From positions 8,246,001 through 8,310,000 of the forward strand of contig CM082598.2 of assembly GCA_040954595.2 (NCBI GenBank): a DNA stretch of 64,000 nt, written 5' to 3'. The notes beneath the pieces are model-generated. The model searched no databases. It saw nothing but the letters and a program-made list of their open reading frames with translations, and had not been told where the DNA came from. Below, in pieces: positions 19,141 to 31,416 of the stretch (the first letter of the stretch is position 1; each line of letters begins with the position of its first letter). The DNA is from Balanoglossus misakiensis (lineage: Eukaryota; Hemichordata). The translations under genes and the position numbers were made by a program.

Positions 19141-21659
19141 TGTAAGATTTGATCATTTTCCCAATGCGTTTTTGTTGAGTATTCACGGTGTGTTTTGTCC
19201 AGATTTAATCTTAATCATTGAGTGAGCAGCCTTGAAATACAGTCCCATATTGCCAGTTTTTGCTATTTTTGACAATGTTGGGGGTCTTTTATATTTTTGA
19301 AACTCACCAGAAGGCCTTGTGTACACAGTAGTTGTACACTATAGAATATATGGATAGGAGTACAGCAACATGCCTATAGCCATGCTATTTAGTAATGGAT
19401 GTCTAGGTCTCGAAACCTGTTGGCCTTGCAACTGGAGAGTACATACTCTTGACTCAGCTGAAATGTTGACTTCTTGAGGTGTGACGTAGTATTGTTGATA
19501 AAGGCTCCAAAATACTGAGAGAGAAATAAAAACAAAAGTTTCAGTGCCAATCGATTATATTTAAATGCACATTTGTGAAAAACCGCTAACCTTTAAAAGT
19601 TTGTAAACATTGTTGCAATCTGGTCAAAATCTTAGATTAAATAATTCATATGTGAGAAAGAGGTGTTATGAAAGGTTAGATTTGTAGGGTTTTAGTATGT
19701 TTGAGACCAATCTATGTCTTTGGTTCTAAACTAACTAACTAAACAAACTCATTGGTTACTCAGGACAATTATCCCCAACATATGTACAGATATAGGGCTG
19801 ACTCGGGATGTCTGGAAATCCTCAAATTAACTCACATTATGTTTTTAGAGAGCAGACTTGTTATTACGTTTGACTGGTGCTTTCTTTTCATTTGCTTCCA
19901 TGACCTTTGAAGTTTGACTCCATGCAGAACATCTATGGCAGCTGAGTTCAACAGGTGAAAGGTATACAGTCTCCTATGCAAAGTTAGCTACAGTTACCAT
20001 GGCAAATTGAAGATATTTTACTGTAATTACAAATACACAGATGAATGGAATTTAGATTAATTCCCTACACAGAAAGCTACACAATGAAAATGCCAAAAAT
20101 TCAGGACCATAGAAAGTTTGTTTTGCTGAAAAATGGGACATTCAGTAATGATAATTTTGTGTATTTCAAAGGTCGAGATATCATTGGTGTTATGCTCAGC
20201 TAGCAAATTTGGGTTGAGGGATCTCTTGAAAATTTTCCTTCCACCAATGTTATTCATCTTTAATCTCATAAATTATATAACTCTATCTAATGACAATACG
20301 CTCTGTGTGTTTGTGGGATAAGTTAATTAGTATGAGACCAAATATACTTGATTTGTTTGGCACTTGGATGTAACCTGTGATCAAATGGCAGCGCAGTGGC
20401 CAAGACACTGTTTTGGAGAAATCCGCTCGCTGAGCAAATTGACGAGAAACTAATTTGCGTTTCTCGATTACACGCCATTACTTTTTTTGTCCTCCGAAAA
20501 GCAACGGCTGAGTGTATGATAGACTATTGTGAACAATATAAAGATCTTTGCCCAAGGGTGCCTGCATGAAGGTTTCATGCAGCGAACGGGAACAGCATTT
20601 GGGAAATCTATTTTCACTGTGAATGCGAAGCTTGATATTTCGGTATTAAATGAGCAACACTATGGCCTATAGGGCTTTACGTCTTTGAAATAATATAATA
20701 CCCTGTTGGCAAGATCCCAGCTATTGTCAAATGTTATATCTTCATGTAGAATGCAAGCTAATTTATATAAAGGCAGGAACGAATATCTTTTAAATTAGCG
20801 TGCGTCTCAGTCACGTACACCGATTTCATACAACCCATCCAATGTGTCAACTGCAAAATCATACTGAAACAAATAAGTATCAATTACTGCGCTTTTCATG
20901 TATATAATTGCGATCATACCCATTCATGGTGAAAAATACATTATTTACATGTTCAGAGCCAAACAGTCAAAAATTGATACAGCGCAGCACACAGACCAAA
21001 GTCAAGTCTGTGAAAGACAGATATATGACCCGGAAGTGATGTCATTATTTTTTCTAAACTTCCCACCTAACCGACCATGTGGCACCCACCATGTATAATC
21101 CTGGCTTTCTCGTTTTAAATGAACGAGAAAAGTTCGTGTATATTTTCACTCACAAAGACAAACTTCTTCTTGTTAAGTTAATATCAAGTACTTTACTTCT
21201 CTACCCAAACTTCTTCAGTTGTGTAAATGTAAGTGGTAGAGCAAATGCAAGCAATTATACATTGCTAACATAATCCGGTAGGATTGTGGCTTGTGCAATT
21301 TAGTATTATTTGAAATGTACTTCAAAGACAAAGGAGGCATTTCGTTCTCAAAACTCAAGATATAGTGAAGGTTTTTTACCTGATGTGCAAGTAAACTCCA
21401 ATTTGAAACTTTCTGACTCGTTTCCTGACAGCTAGCAGCCAAACTAAAAAACTTAGTCGTTTTTTTCAGAAATTCATATTGTCTGAGTACCTCTCTACCA
21501 TCCACCAATGCAATTCTGCGACCGGCCCTACGTCACTCGAAAATTATTGGCATCATCAACTACTCAACATTCGATTGCATAGCTCCTATTATCCAGATGG
21601 TCCTATCACGCCGGCGGACAACTGTCTTTAAATAGCCAATTACCGTAACGCGCCATCAT

Positions 21660-23600
21660 CGACAAGTACCTTCTCAACTTGTCGGTGGGGTTTGGGAATA
21701 TATCAGCAATTCTTTTTCAACCACTGTTCAGTAAAGATTCCCTCTCCCCCGACTGTTAGCCCATCTCCCAAGATATTGCAAAAGCATTTCTAATATAGCT
21801 CTGAAGGATATGCCATCAAAATTCTTGAACTTCTTCGAGTCCAAGGTTTCCAAACTGCGAGAAGACCTTGATGGATGCTCCGACGCCTGGAAGAACGATG
21901 TGTTACCGAGTCACACTGTCACCAATTTTGATGCAGTATCACCTGACGATGTTACGACACTAATAAAGCGGTCGTCCTCAAAATCATGTGACCTTGACGT
22001 GTTGCCATCGAAGTTCGTTCAAGACTCTATCGATCTACTCGCACCATTCCTTACTCAACTTTTCAACGCATCACTTTCGTCTGGCATCGTTCCAAGTCAA
22101 TTCAAATCAGCTATTATTCGGCCACTGTTGAAAAAATCACATCTTGACCAGAATATCATGAAGAACTACAGACCAGTGTCCAACTTACCTTTCCTATCAA
22201 AAGTTCTTGAGCGTATAGTTGCCCAACAGTTATACGATCATCTCAACAGGTACCAGCTTTTCACAAGATGTCAGAGTGCATATCGCGCCAACCATAGCAC
22301 TGAAACCGCTCTCCTACGCGTCCATAACGACATTATGCTTGCCCTGAATCAAAAGAAGGATGTACTTCTCGTCATGCTTGATTTGTCCGCCGCGTTTGAC
22401 ACGATCGACCATGATATTCTATTACACCGCCTCCGATCTAGATTTGGCATCACTGGTACAGTACTTTCGTGGTTTCGATCATATCTTGCCGATCGCACTC
22501 ATCGTGTCAAGATTGGAAATGTGTTTTCTCATCATTTGCAAGTGAAGTATGGCGTTCCACAGGGATCTGTCCTCGGGCCAATTTTATTCACGCTCTACAC
22601 AGCACCACTAGAGGATATTATAGTAGGCCATAATCTTGAATACATGATGTACGCTGATGACACACAGTTGTACATTATCTGCAATAAACCCGAAGATGTT
22701 AGCGCCGGCGTTGAAATGTGCGTTGATGATATTCGCGGATGGATGAGAAGTAACATGCTGGTGCTGAACGATAACAAGACCGAAGTTATTCATTTTTCAT
22801 CACGCTTGAAACACGATATGGCAGAACTGCATAACCTCAGGATTGGTAAACATAACATCACTCCCTCTCCTTTCGTTCGGAATCTTGGTGTTATTCTCAA
22901 CAGGGATGGCTTTATGTGTGAACATATCAGTCAACTTTGTAGGAACGCATATTTCTCTTTATCAAGAATCGGTAAAATTCGTAAATTACTCGACAAGCCC
23001 ACTACCGAGAAACTCATTCATGCATTCGTTACCTCTAGACTCGACTATTGTAACAGTCTGTTCTATGGCATCTCAAATGACCAGCTGATCCGTCTGCAGT
23101 CTGTTCAAAATGCAGCAGCCCGTCTCGTCACAGGTACACGCAAATATGACCACATCACCCCTGTTTTCATTGATTTACACTGGTTACCTGTGAAAGCTCG
23201 TATACAATTCAAAATTTTATTGACTACTTTTAAGATTGTTAGAGGTGGTGCACCGCTTTATCTGACCGATTTAATTGATCTTTACGTACCGTCAAGAAAT
23301 CTGCGATCTTCTGAGAAATTACGTTTAACTCCTCCTCGCGGATATTTCAATAAGTCCTACGGTCAGAGAGCTTTTTCGGTATGTGCCCCTTTCCTGTGGA
23401 ATGCACTGCCTTCAGAAATTCGTTGTGCCAGAAATACTACTTCTTTTAAACGTTGTTTGAAGACCCATCTTTTTAACAAGTTTTACTCGTAACTGTAGTA
23501 GTTGTTTTTTGTATCTTTTTAATACTTTGTTCAGCGCACTGAGACGTTTGTGGAGTGCGTTTTTTAAGAATTAAATATTATTATTATTATTATTTTTTCC
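21660..23600 (+). mobile_element. 5'-truncated CR1/L2-like non-LTR retrotransposon
   Basis: An intact reverse transcriptase frame (21810-23492) is followed by a short 3' region and an ATT-repeat tail (about 23575-23596), a 3' structure common in CR1/L2-type elements. No endonuclease or ORF1 is seen upstream, so the element is 5' truncated, as expected from target-primed reverse transcription. The 5' junction is only roughly placed; coding-like sequence continues without a Met for about 90 bp upstream of 21810. Confidence 0.8.
21810..23492 (+). CDS. non-LTR retrotransposon reverse transcriptase (CR1/L2-like)
   Basis: The 560-residue frame carries the RT motifs in order: SGIVPSQFKSAIIRPLLKK, NYRPVSNLPFLSKVLERIV, SAYRANHSTETALL, the catalytic block LLVMLDLSAAFDTIDHDIL, GVPQGSVLGPILFTLYTAPL, the catalytic YADDTQLY at about residues 280-287, and a C-terminal region ending with FKRCLKTHLFNKFYS. 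This order and the C-terminal signature fit the CR1/L2/Jockey part of the non-LTR tree. The frame has no internal stop, so the insertion is probably young, although the element lacks its endonuclease part. The Met used here is simply the first one; the natural polyprotein would be longer. Confidence 0.9.
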   Translation: MPSKFLNFFESKVSKLREDLDGCSDAWKNDVLPSHTVTNFDAVSPDDVTTLIKRSSSKSCDLDVLPSKFVQDSIDLLAPFLTQLFNASLSSGIVPSQFKSAIIRPLLKKSHLDQNIMKNYRPVSNLPFLSKVLERIVAQQLYDHLNRYQLFTRCQSAYRANHSTETALLRVHNDIMLALNQKKDVLLVMLDLSAAFDTIDHDILLHRLRSRFGITGTVLSWFRSYLADRTHRVKIGNVFSHHLQVKYGVPQGSVLGPILFTLYTAPLEDIIVGHNLEYMMYADDTQLYIICNKPEDVSAGVEMCVDDIRGWMRSNMLVLNDNKTEVIHFSSRLKHDMAELHNLRIGKHNITPSPFVRNLGVILNRDGFMCEHISQLCRNAYFSLSRIGKIRKLLDKPTTEKLIHAFVTSRLDYCNSLFYGISNDQLIRLQSVQNAAARLVTGTRKYDHITPVFIDLHWLPVKARIQFKILLTTFKIVRGGAPLYLTDLIDLYVPSRNLRSSEKLRLTPPRGYFNKSYGQRAFSVCAPFLWNALPSEIRCARNTTSFKRCLKTHLFNKFYS

Positions 23601-24049
23601 TCTGCACCATCTGCCGACAACTCCCATTATCCTTCAACCACCCCACTAAATTCAAATGGTGCTCCCCTTGTACAAAAAACAACTATTGTTATGTCATTGC
23701 TCCATTCGCAATCGAAAAAAGGCAACGAGAGACTTATTTTTACAAACAATACAGGTCAATGCCCGTTTTTTTTAGCAAGGGTTTTGACTTTTGGAGGTTT
23801 TTTATGAACGACTCGCACATGTACCACTTATAGCCTTGAAACTTTACTAGTCCAATGGGCAAGGGGAACATCTCTGAATAAATGTCGGAGATTTGCATCA
23901 TCTGTAAAACGTTGCAAATCTGTCTATTAATACAAGGCTTAGCCAGTTTCAAAAAAGGCTGTGACTTTGCATTAAAAATTGTTGGGCGACGTGACTGTGG
24001 CCTCCCGTAGTGTGATATCTTCTTGTATGGTTGGCTGAATATTGTTGAT

Positions 24050-24660
24050 TACCTTCTGAATGCTTTTAAGCTGTGCGTTGTTCGTTATTACCAATGGGGT
24101 TTTGTTGTTATCCCCTTTTTGGTTATATTCAAGGAGATCATCGCGGTTAAGTTGTTGACTCGTTTTATTTGTTCATGAATGGTATTGGGTTTGTATCTGA
24201 GTTGCCGAAATGTCTGTTGCAATTCACCAAGATTGTGATTTCGGTCTTCTTGTTTGGAGCATATTCTGTTATAATGGAGGGCTTGGCTGGATGCAATAGA
24301 ACAGAGGGTGTGTGGAGGATGGGAACTGGATGGATGTTGGTAATTGTTGCTGTCTGTGTGGGTTTTTTTTGGGGGGGGAGGGGTGCTCGTTTCAAGATGA
24401 CCGTCATGGAGTTTCACTGTGGTGTCAAGGAAATGTATGCAATCCTGAGAATATTCCATAGTGAATTTGATAGTGTGGTGTAGAGTGTCTAGTCCATGGC
24501 TTCAAATCATGAAGATGTCATCTGTGAAGCGAAGGTATATGTATAGGGTTTGAGTGGATATCAATCAAGGAAGAGTTATTCAAAATCTGTCATGAATAAA
24601 ATTAGCGACCTATGGTCCCATACGCGTACCCATCGCAGTCCCATGTCTAAATCATTTCAA
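24050..24660 (-). pseudogene. Penelope-like retroelement RT fragment, decayed
   Basis: On the minus strand, separate frames give the Penelope RT landmarks in order: GTAMGTRMGP near 24630, RFTDDIFMI near 24520 (the D-D catalytic block), then HFLDTTVKLHDGHLETS near 24420, SSHPPHTLCSIASSQALHYN and RICSKQEDRNHNLGELQQTF, RYKPNTIHEQIKRV to about 24140. Stop codons fall right after TRMGP and FMI, and a homopolymer expansion (T8/G8 near 24363-24380) changes the sequence after ETS. No GIY-YIG endonuclease is seen. The family call rests on the characteristic 'SQALR..RICS' region. Confidence 0.7.
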
Positions 24661-24799
24661 CAGGAAGGTCAAGACAGCCATCAAATGATGTCTTTGAATC
24701 CGGACCTAAATTCAAGAACAATGGGAGTTATATTCACAACACAATTGTAGGCAGTTGGTCTGGATATAGTCGAGTAGAACTGAACCCGAAATTGGCATA

Positions 24800-26230
24800 A
24801 CCGTGAAGTACGGTACAAATGCGATCTTTTTGTGATAAGATGTGATGAAGCAGAGGTCATACAGAATTGAGCGAACACAATTGTACAAATAATGTATATG
24901 TATTACACGAAAAGTTAAACTGTTTTTACTAAGAGAACATCTACAAGAAAAGTAATGATGTTAGAAATTAGCAAATGGTTATTTCGAGTATAACACCCAA
25001 CCGGCCCGGGCGACGATGCATTTCAAGGCTCAGATAGCCAGAGTCTATCGAAACACAGTAAGTGCACGATATGTGCACACATGGCACTTTTTAACCATCC
25101 CAATGTCGATATTTCTCTGTCAATTAATGTGCAGTTGCCCTATTTGCTAACAGAGAGGTCCCAAACATAGGCGTACATGATTTCAAAGATGCCACTTTAT
25201 GAAATGTTTATCGAAGCTTCTCCATGCAACTGGAAAGCATCTTTGTTGGCCTTGTAACTGTCACAAATCACTGGTTATGAAACAGACACTCTATTTGACA
25301 AAAGTGCATTTTCAGTCATTAATCTCTGTACTAAAGCTGACACAACTATCTGTAACTTGTAATTATTTTTGTCAGTATTATTGGTCTGTATGTAAACCAT
25401 GGTTTCTTGTTCAGCTCCCTATATCAGGATTAGTAGTTATCTTCTCAACTTTGCCAGCATGTGTATCATCAGCATTGTATTTCATTGGTTGACAAGTCCG
25501 GAGTCTTAATATTAAGAATGGTCTCCACACGTAAACACGACTTGTTGACTCATAGACATGTTGGGATATTACATGCAGGAGAACAAGAAAATGTGTGATG
25601 TAGTTGAAACATAAAACAAAAATTCTGAGAGAATAACCAGATGCAGATAAATGCCTGTTAATGCATTTATTTAAACCAATTTTAGTAAAAAAAATGAAAC
25701 AAATAAAACAAGTGTGTTTGAACTATTAGGCTAATATTCATTTATCTCCGAGGTAAGTGTCATATGTTTATGGCTTCAGTGTGATATTTTGACATCCTGC
25801 ATCGTATCATGGACAGTGATTTCAACATTGAACTGTTATGTCAGAATGAAAGTCAGGATGAAAATTATAGTTAGGAACATTTTTAAAGAAAAACGCATGT
25901 ATGATCATGAATAGAAGTGAAAGTACAATGAAATGAGTGAGTAAGAATAGAACGCCCTGTGGGTGTAAGAAATTGAATGTGACCTGTTTCAATCGAAATT
26001 TCCCATAGAATTTTAAACGTCCTTGTCACCGAGGCCAGTATCATGAGTTTTAGACTGCACAACGGATGATGATCTCTGACCATGATGATGATGATGGCGA
26101 TATTCATCTTTATATTTTCGAGTAACAAACACCAAACATTCAAAAATGAATGTAAATAATGAATGCTGAAATATATGTCAAGAACGATCGATCTACTCTG
26201 AGTTGGGGAATCATACACAACCAAAGTTCA
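24800..26230. other. non-coding stretch
   Basis: No domain, exon signal or repeat structure stood out on either strand. The plus frame at 25199-25492 and minus frame at 25883-26224 show no family resemblance I can support. Confidence 0.35.
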
Positions 26231-26235
26231 CCAGG

Positions 26236-26562
26236 TCTGGTGCATGTCTGGTGCATGTCTGACCAACAGGTCATGTACAGCGATAAGGCCCCAGACCTGC
26301 AGCAGTCTGCTGCATCAGACCTGCAGCAGGTCTGTCCCGTCAGACCTGCACCAGGTCAGTCCTGCAGACCTGCAGCAGGTCTGTTCTGTCAGACCTGCAG
26401 CAGACATGTCAGAACAGACCTGCACCAGACCTGTTCTGTCAGACCGTCACCAGACCTGTTAGAACAGACCTGCACCAGACCTGTCAGAAGAGACCTGCGC
26501 CATAACTGTTAGAACAGACCTGCACCCGACCTGTTCTGTCAAACCTGCTGACAGCAAGGTAT
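26236..26562 (+). repeat. degenerate minisatellite (CAGACCTG...)
   Basis: About 325 bp built from variants of 'cagacctgcaccagacctgttctgt' (unit roughly 25-30 bp), each containing one or more CAGACCTG or AGGTCTG motifs. Because AGACCTG and CAGGTCT are reverse complements, the tract has many short inverted repeats. Several frames are open through it on the plus strand, giving Cys/Gln/Pro-rich peptides that I regard as incidental. Confidence 0.75.
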
Positions 26563-27319
26563 GTTTGTGTGTAAATGAATGTATATATTGTGTATACCCG
26601 TACAAATTATTTATCCAAAGCATTTTATTAAACAAAAAATCATTGCCCATCACAGCACAAAACATCTACATGTAATTGCATTGCCTTAATTGACGGAGTA
26701 TTTTCAGAGGAAATATATCACTGTACATAGCATTTCCTACATATTTAAATCATCTGAGAGGAAAAAATAATTTACTCTAAAAAATTTATATAAAGATTCA
26801 TGTTTGTATTCCCCCCCCCCAACCAATCTACAAGCTGTATATTCAAACTCTTCTCGAAATAATTTTCTGCAAAGGAATAAATAAAATACAATCTGATAAT
26901 TTTACGACGATAGTTTTAATTGTCATATCTTCTCGGTGAACAGGGAAGCATTTGCAAAATGACACAGACATCCTAGTGGCCTGCTGAGTCTTTGACTCTG
27001 ACACTGCGGATTAGTTTTCAATAGGAAATCTAAAAAAAAATGTTGGCACCTGTACAAGTATTATTCGTTACATACTGTCAATGAGAGACATATTCAGAAG
27101 AGTCGATAATTCACAAGTCATTTGGAAAATACCTGAGAGTTAAAAAGCGTACAGAGATACAATTGAAACTTATTACATTTCAGACATTACGAAATGTTGT
27201 TCACAAGTAAAAACAAGTTTTTTTATTAATGATGCTAGCACAGAACGTCAACTGGTAATCTGTCACCTGTGACTCTTGCCATGGAGAATAGCGAGAAAAT
27301 CTGCCCAAACTATTGTCAT

Positions 27320-27440
27320 TTGAACGAAATTTAACACATAGCTGAGTCAAATAAAATAAAAATCATCAGTCAACGTATGGTCAATGCTCTATTTTGAGGT
27401 AAACTTTGCTAAATATTTTAGCCATAGACAAAACCATAGG
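27320..27440 (+). repeat. dispersed repeat family C, decayed copy
   Basis: Resembles the interior of the TTAA-flanked element at 43230-43639: 'cacatagctgagtcaa', 'ctctattttgaggtaaa' and 'gccatagacaaaaccat' occur in the same order. Confidence 0.45.
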
Positions 27441-27954
27441 CGACAATGTAGATTTGACGTATAAGTTGTTGGTGAAATCAGAGATCCCTATCAAACTCTT
27501 TGGCCACAACTACCAAACTTGAGAAGGTAGACACCCCACACATCATCACATCAATATGATGATCACCTTGTCCATCGCCAGCGTTTATTGTGTTGACTGC
27601 CTTGAAGAATAGAATTTCAGTATCACCTTTGTCACTGGATTTATTCCATAATCCTGGACTCCTGTGATGGAACAGAGAACATCTTTTTGTTGTAATAGTA
27701 CATTTGATTAAGACCTCATTATTCTTTCCATAGTCCATGTCCTTGAATAATGTGAATGACACAAATACCAAGAACACATTGTGTAAGTGTAAGAACCACT
27801 AGTTGTGATTTGAAATACCTAAATAAAAAAAATCAGGATATATTAAATCTGCCTCACCCTCTCCCCTCCCAAACAAAAAAGGGAAGAACTTTGTTCCAGT
27901 TTTTTAGGTCCCATTGGTATGTACCATGGGACCTTATGGGATCGGTTGCGTCTG

Positions 27955-28025
27955 TATGTATGGATGGATGGATGTATGGATGTATGGATGGATGGATGTA
28001 TGGATGGATGTATGTATGTATGTCC
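27955..28025 (+). repeat. (ATGG)n microsatellite
   Basis: ATGG/ATGT units begin inside a conserved-looking block ('taccatgggaccttatggga...'). Open frames on both strands here are artefacts of the repeat. Confidence 0.9.
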
Positions 28026-28139
28026 GTCCACATCAAAAACTTGAAAACCGCAGCGCGTGTGACCTCGATATTTGGTGTGTAGATGCAGGCAGGGCTGTAG
28101 ATGGGAGTTTGTTCAAATGAAGTTGTCATTGCCAAAAAT

Positions 28140-28830
28140 ATGCAAATTAGCTGGGAAAATGTGAAATTGGTCAAAACTCAAAAACTACTGGTCATATTGA
28201 TTTGAAAATTAGTATGCATGTACCTTATGTCAACCTCATACAGTCCTGTATGTTGAGCTAATATTATCGATTTCCTATTTTTTATGCAGTTTTTTGTAAT
28301 TTTCCATGTTATTGGTAAAAAGTGTTCATTTCTGAAAGTGATGGGCTTACTTCTCTTAAATTTAGTATGAAGCTTCCTAATGGTTGTCTGAGTAACCATA
28401 GTTTTGTTCAAATTGTTGCACAATTTGCATATTTATAATTTTGAGCAATATTTGCCATTTTGGTTTTAAAAAAATTATTTAAAACCGCATGCCAGATTGC
28501 TTTGAAATTTGGTAGGCATGTTCGTTCGTAGGGGTAACCTAAGTAATATGTTGTAAAAAATGTGATATTTGCATAAATGTGTTATCGGGGAAACTTTTGC
28601 AATATTTGTCAAACATTGTTTTCTCTGAAACCGCTTGTCATATTGTTTTGAACTTTGGCAGGCATGTTCCTTGTACTGATTGATGTAAGATATTGTACAA
28701 TTTTGGTGATATTTGCATATTTGTGATTTTGCCACTTTTGAACAAATATTTTCTGTAAAACTGCTAGTTGGATTGCTTTGAAATTTGTTTTTTTTTTCTC
28801 TGATTGCTTTGAAATTAAGGATGTACTTTC
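28140..28830 (+). repeat. imperfect tandem repeat with units of about 140-170 bp
   Basis: At least three related units share 'aaaccgc-tg-ca-attg-tttgaaatttgg-aggcatgt', a variable middle, then 'gatatttgcatatttgtgatttt'. The clearest starts are near 28480, 28628 and 28755, with a more distant one near 28180. Old and AT-rich; no coding. Confidence 0.5.
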
Positions 28831-29599
28831 ATAACACATACGTGTATATGTGCAACTTTTATTCAATTCTGATATCAGAAATATTCAATATTTAGCGAGT
28901 TTTTGTAAGTTTCTTTGTTTTTGGTTAGCAAATCTTCTCCTAAACCAATTGTCCAGTTGTTTTTAAAGTTACTATTTTCAAGGAGTTGTTACCCCGAACT
29001 AAAACATGTTTACATAACTTTAATAGGCAAGCTGTTACAGAGAGTTGAATTGAAACCCCTCCCTATGTAGACATAAGTATACTTATCTTACCTTTTCAGT
29101 ATTCTGCTTTCATTTTCAGAAAACCCTGTTTTTGTTAACTAAAAACAGGATAAAACCATATAAATGATACATCTGTTTGATATGTGACAGAATGTCGATT
29201 TATGTTTAGTTGTTGTAAATAACTTATTAATGCCGTATTTTTAAATCCCAAGGACAAATTACATAAACAATACGATGCATTCCCTTTAAATACCCTGCAG
29301 TCAAGCATCAAGGATATGGTAACTGTAACCTCCGACAAATGATTTGCTCAATATGACCTCGATTAACCTTCTTGAAATATCGTCCAAGATGTGCACATTT
29401 TCTCTTCCCATTAAAGTCCAGGTCCTGTCAAAATTTTACATTAATTTAAACAGGAATAAACGATGTCATGTCCAAGCATACTATTTTTCCTGGACAAGGA
29501 CAAACAAATCTTTAAAAATGTGTTTTTAAACAGAAAAAAAAAACGTAATTTTTGGGTGACTTTTGTGGTATGCAGCTGATCGTGAAGTTTCGGATGTCG

Positions 29600-29885
29600 C
29601 GCGTCCCTAATGGGAAAATGACGTCACTAGTGGAACACTAAAGAATATCATGATTTGCGTTTTGCATTGAACGCCGTCGTCTACTTCAAAAATTGTGAAA
29701 TACAGTGTTGTTGGTGGGTGTAGCAACATAAATTTAACGACGGTATATCGATGCAGAGCTTTCCCAGTGACCCAGGAGTAGCTTTGAAACGGGTTACAAG
29801 GCGTACTGACTGGGTAAAAATGCGAGACAGGTATCATTTGTGGTGCACACTTGCGTGCGCCAGATCACTTCGTTTGATACGTACA
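29600..29885 (+). pseudogene. THAP-domain-like remnant
   Basis: One plus frame gives YSVVGGCSN near 29700; a second, one base out, continues DGISMQSFPSDPGVALKRVT and RRTDWVKMRDRYHLW to about 29850. Together these resemble the first half of a THAP zinc finger (C..GCsN - GvS..FP.dP - R..W). The cysteine expected before VVGGC is Tyr here, the two pieces are in different frames, and no C-terminal C..H was identified. It is probably a fossil of a THAP-containing (P-element type) transposon or gene. A palindromic TGACGTCA lies just upstream (about 29619). Confidence 0.4.
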
Positions 29886-30689
29886 ATGGTAAGCAGGTTA
29901 TAGGACGAGGCTGGATTTAGTTCCAGGTGCCGTACTCACCTTAAAATCACATAACAGTAAATACCAACGATTTATTTTACCCACAAATGCCGCAACCCGC
30001 TTCCAAATTCCAAACATGGCCGTGTTTGGAAGCTAGTACTACGACGCGTCGTCGCATTCAGAAATGTCAGCTATTACGGGTGAACCCTAAACACAAGGTC
30101 AACTGCTAGCTGCTCGGAAGTTGTTCGTATTTAGGATACGTATAACAGCAACAACAACCGTGCTAAGACATTTTATTAAATTAATTTATTAAAAACACCG
30201 ATTACATGTATGTGGCTTTTGGTTCTTTGTGTTTTAATTTACCTCCTCCATTGGTGTACGCATGGTTTACGCAAGTCGGTTGGTGAAAACGCTCGCTTCC
30301 AACAAACACCATTGAGGCCTTGGCTGTGCTATGGATGCGTTCGGTTGCTAACGGTGCCGAATCTATGATTTTTAATTTGCCAAGCGTCACTAGATGAAAT
30401 ATTTGCAATATTTACACAACCATTTGATACTGTCCAGATATTTTTGGGTCTATTTACTTTTCTCTTGCAACGATTTGACTTTCACCACGTCCAACATGTC
30501 CATAATACTTCATGGCCATGGGATTGGGCGGTAAATGTTGTCAACATAAACAAAAACGGCACGGCACGGCAAGTCACGACGGCACGATACAGTACATATC
30601 GCCAACATCCATTAAATTGCTGCTGTATAACTATCAACATTTTGCCGAGTAATTTCCATTCTAACTAAATATGAACACAATTTTAAATT

Positions 30690-30989
30690 TTACCGTGTGT
30701 GCACTGTTTGATGTGTCGATGTTCTAGAAAATGTGTAATGATATTGGCTAGACATTACGATAGCCTCTACAAGTTGGTCAATATCACCACCTTCTCTGTC
30801 ACTTCTGGCATCACAAGTCATGCAGCCACAGTAATCGGTTTCACCTTCAAAATCGTGAACCACCGTAGGCACCGCGCCGTCCGGGCAGACATGTTTATTT
30901 ATGTATTCCACTAGTGACGTCACAGGTGTATGGGGTGAAAACGGCGCGTACTCGGCAATTTCCGGAAAATTCGCGCTGATTTTCTGCAC
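30690..30989 (-). CDS. hypothetical frame, protein-like
   Basis: The minus-strand frame (about 99 residues) is biased towards protein-like composition: YAPFSPHTPVTSLVEYINKH, GETDYCGCMTCDARSDREGG. The C.C..C cluster after an acidic GET resembles cysteine-rich ends seen in some transposon-borne proteins, but I cannot assign a family. No intron signals were confirmed. A second palindromic TGACGTCA lies at about 30914. Confidence 0.3.
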   Translation of the reverse strand: MQKISANFPEIAEYAPFSPHTPVTSLVEYINKHVCPDGAVPTVVHDFEGETDYCGCMTCDARSDREGGDIDQLVEAIVMSSQYHYTFSRTSTHQTVHTR

Positions 30990-31311
30990 ACACTACAACT
31001 TTTCGGGCGTTTTTTCAAGATTGGCGCAAGATATTTACATCCATATTTGATATTTAATACCAATATATATACTAGTTTGTACTGTAATATTTTATTTCTC
31101 TGTAACAATAATAAAAACAGCGATAACTCGGATACAAATGAGAAATGACAACAAAACGGAGCAAAATGTGACAGGACATGGACTCACTTTTGTACATTTT
31201 CTTAATACAGCGGGGCCACACCTCCTAAAATAAAGCCATTCGTTAGATCAGAGATGTCTATGTATGGAATGCCTCTGAAGACAAATCTACATAACAAACA
31301 TTATAATATGA

Positions 31312-31416
31312 GGTCATTAATAAAATACCGCAAAGTATGCACATTAGCGCAGCGCATCGCCCGACGCTCAGGCGTTTTTGTCCTCGGGCATACTCTGCGG
31401 TATTTTCGTAAAACAG
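31312..31416. repeat. palindromic (foldback) element, decayed
   Basis: The left arm 'aataaaataccgcaaagtatgc' pairs imperfectly with the right arm 'gcatactctgcggtattttcgt'. The interior differs from, but is related to, the hairpin at 35703-35832 ('cattagcgcagcgcatcgcccgac'). Confidence 0.65.

Larger units (their letters stand above)
16880..21650. other. non-coding stretch with dispersed repeats
   Basis: No gene could be supported. It holds the truncated dispersed repeat at about 18241-18560 and a short block at about 19073-19140 resembling 33864-33935. Remaining open frames are short, with no recognisable domains and no splice context. Confidence 0.4.
26563..29580. other. non-coding stretch with microsatellite and old repeats
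   Basis: It holds a decayed family C copy (about 27320-27440), the ATGG tract (about 27955-28025) and a run of imperfect tandem units (about 28140-28830). The minus frame at 27478-27777 looks mildly protein-like but has no recognised domain or splice context. Confidence 0.4.

Noticed and set aside
24169-24483. Plus-strand frame of 104 codons
   Set aside because: Antisense to the Penelope-like fragment, which explains the composition.
26159-26512. Plus frame of 117 codons with repeated 'RPDLHQTC'-like peptides
   Set aside because: It lies on a degenerate minisatellite that is open in two frames, with no family resemblance.
27756-28174. Overlapping frames rich in Met, Trp, Gly or in His, Pro, Ser
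   Set aside because: They translate the ATGG microsatellite on the two strands.
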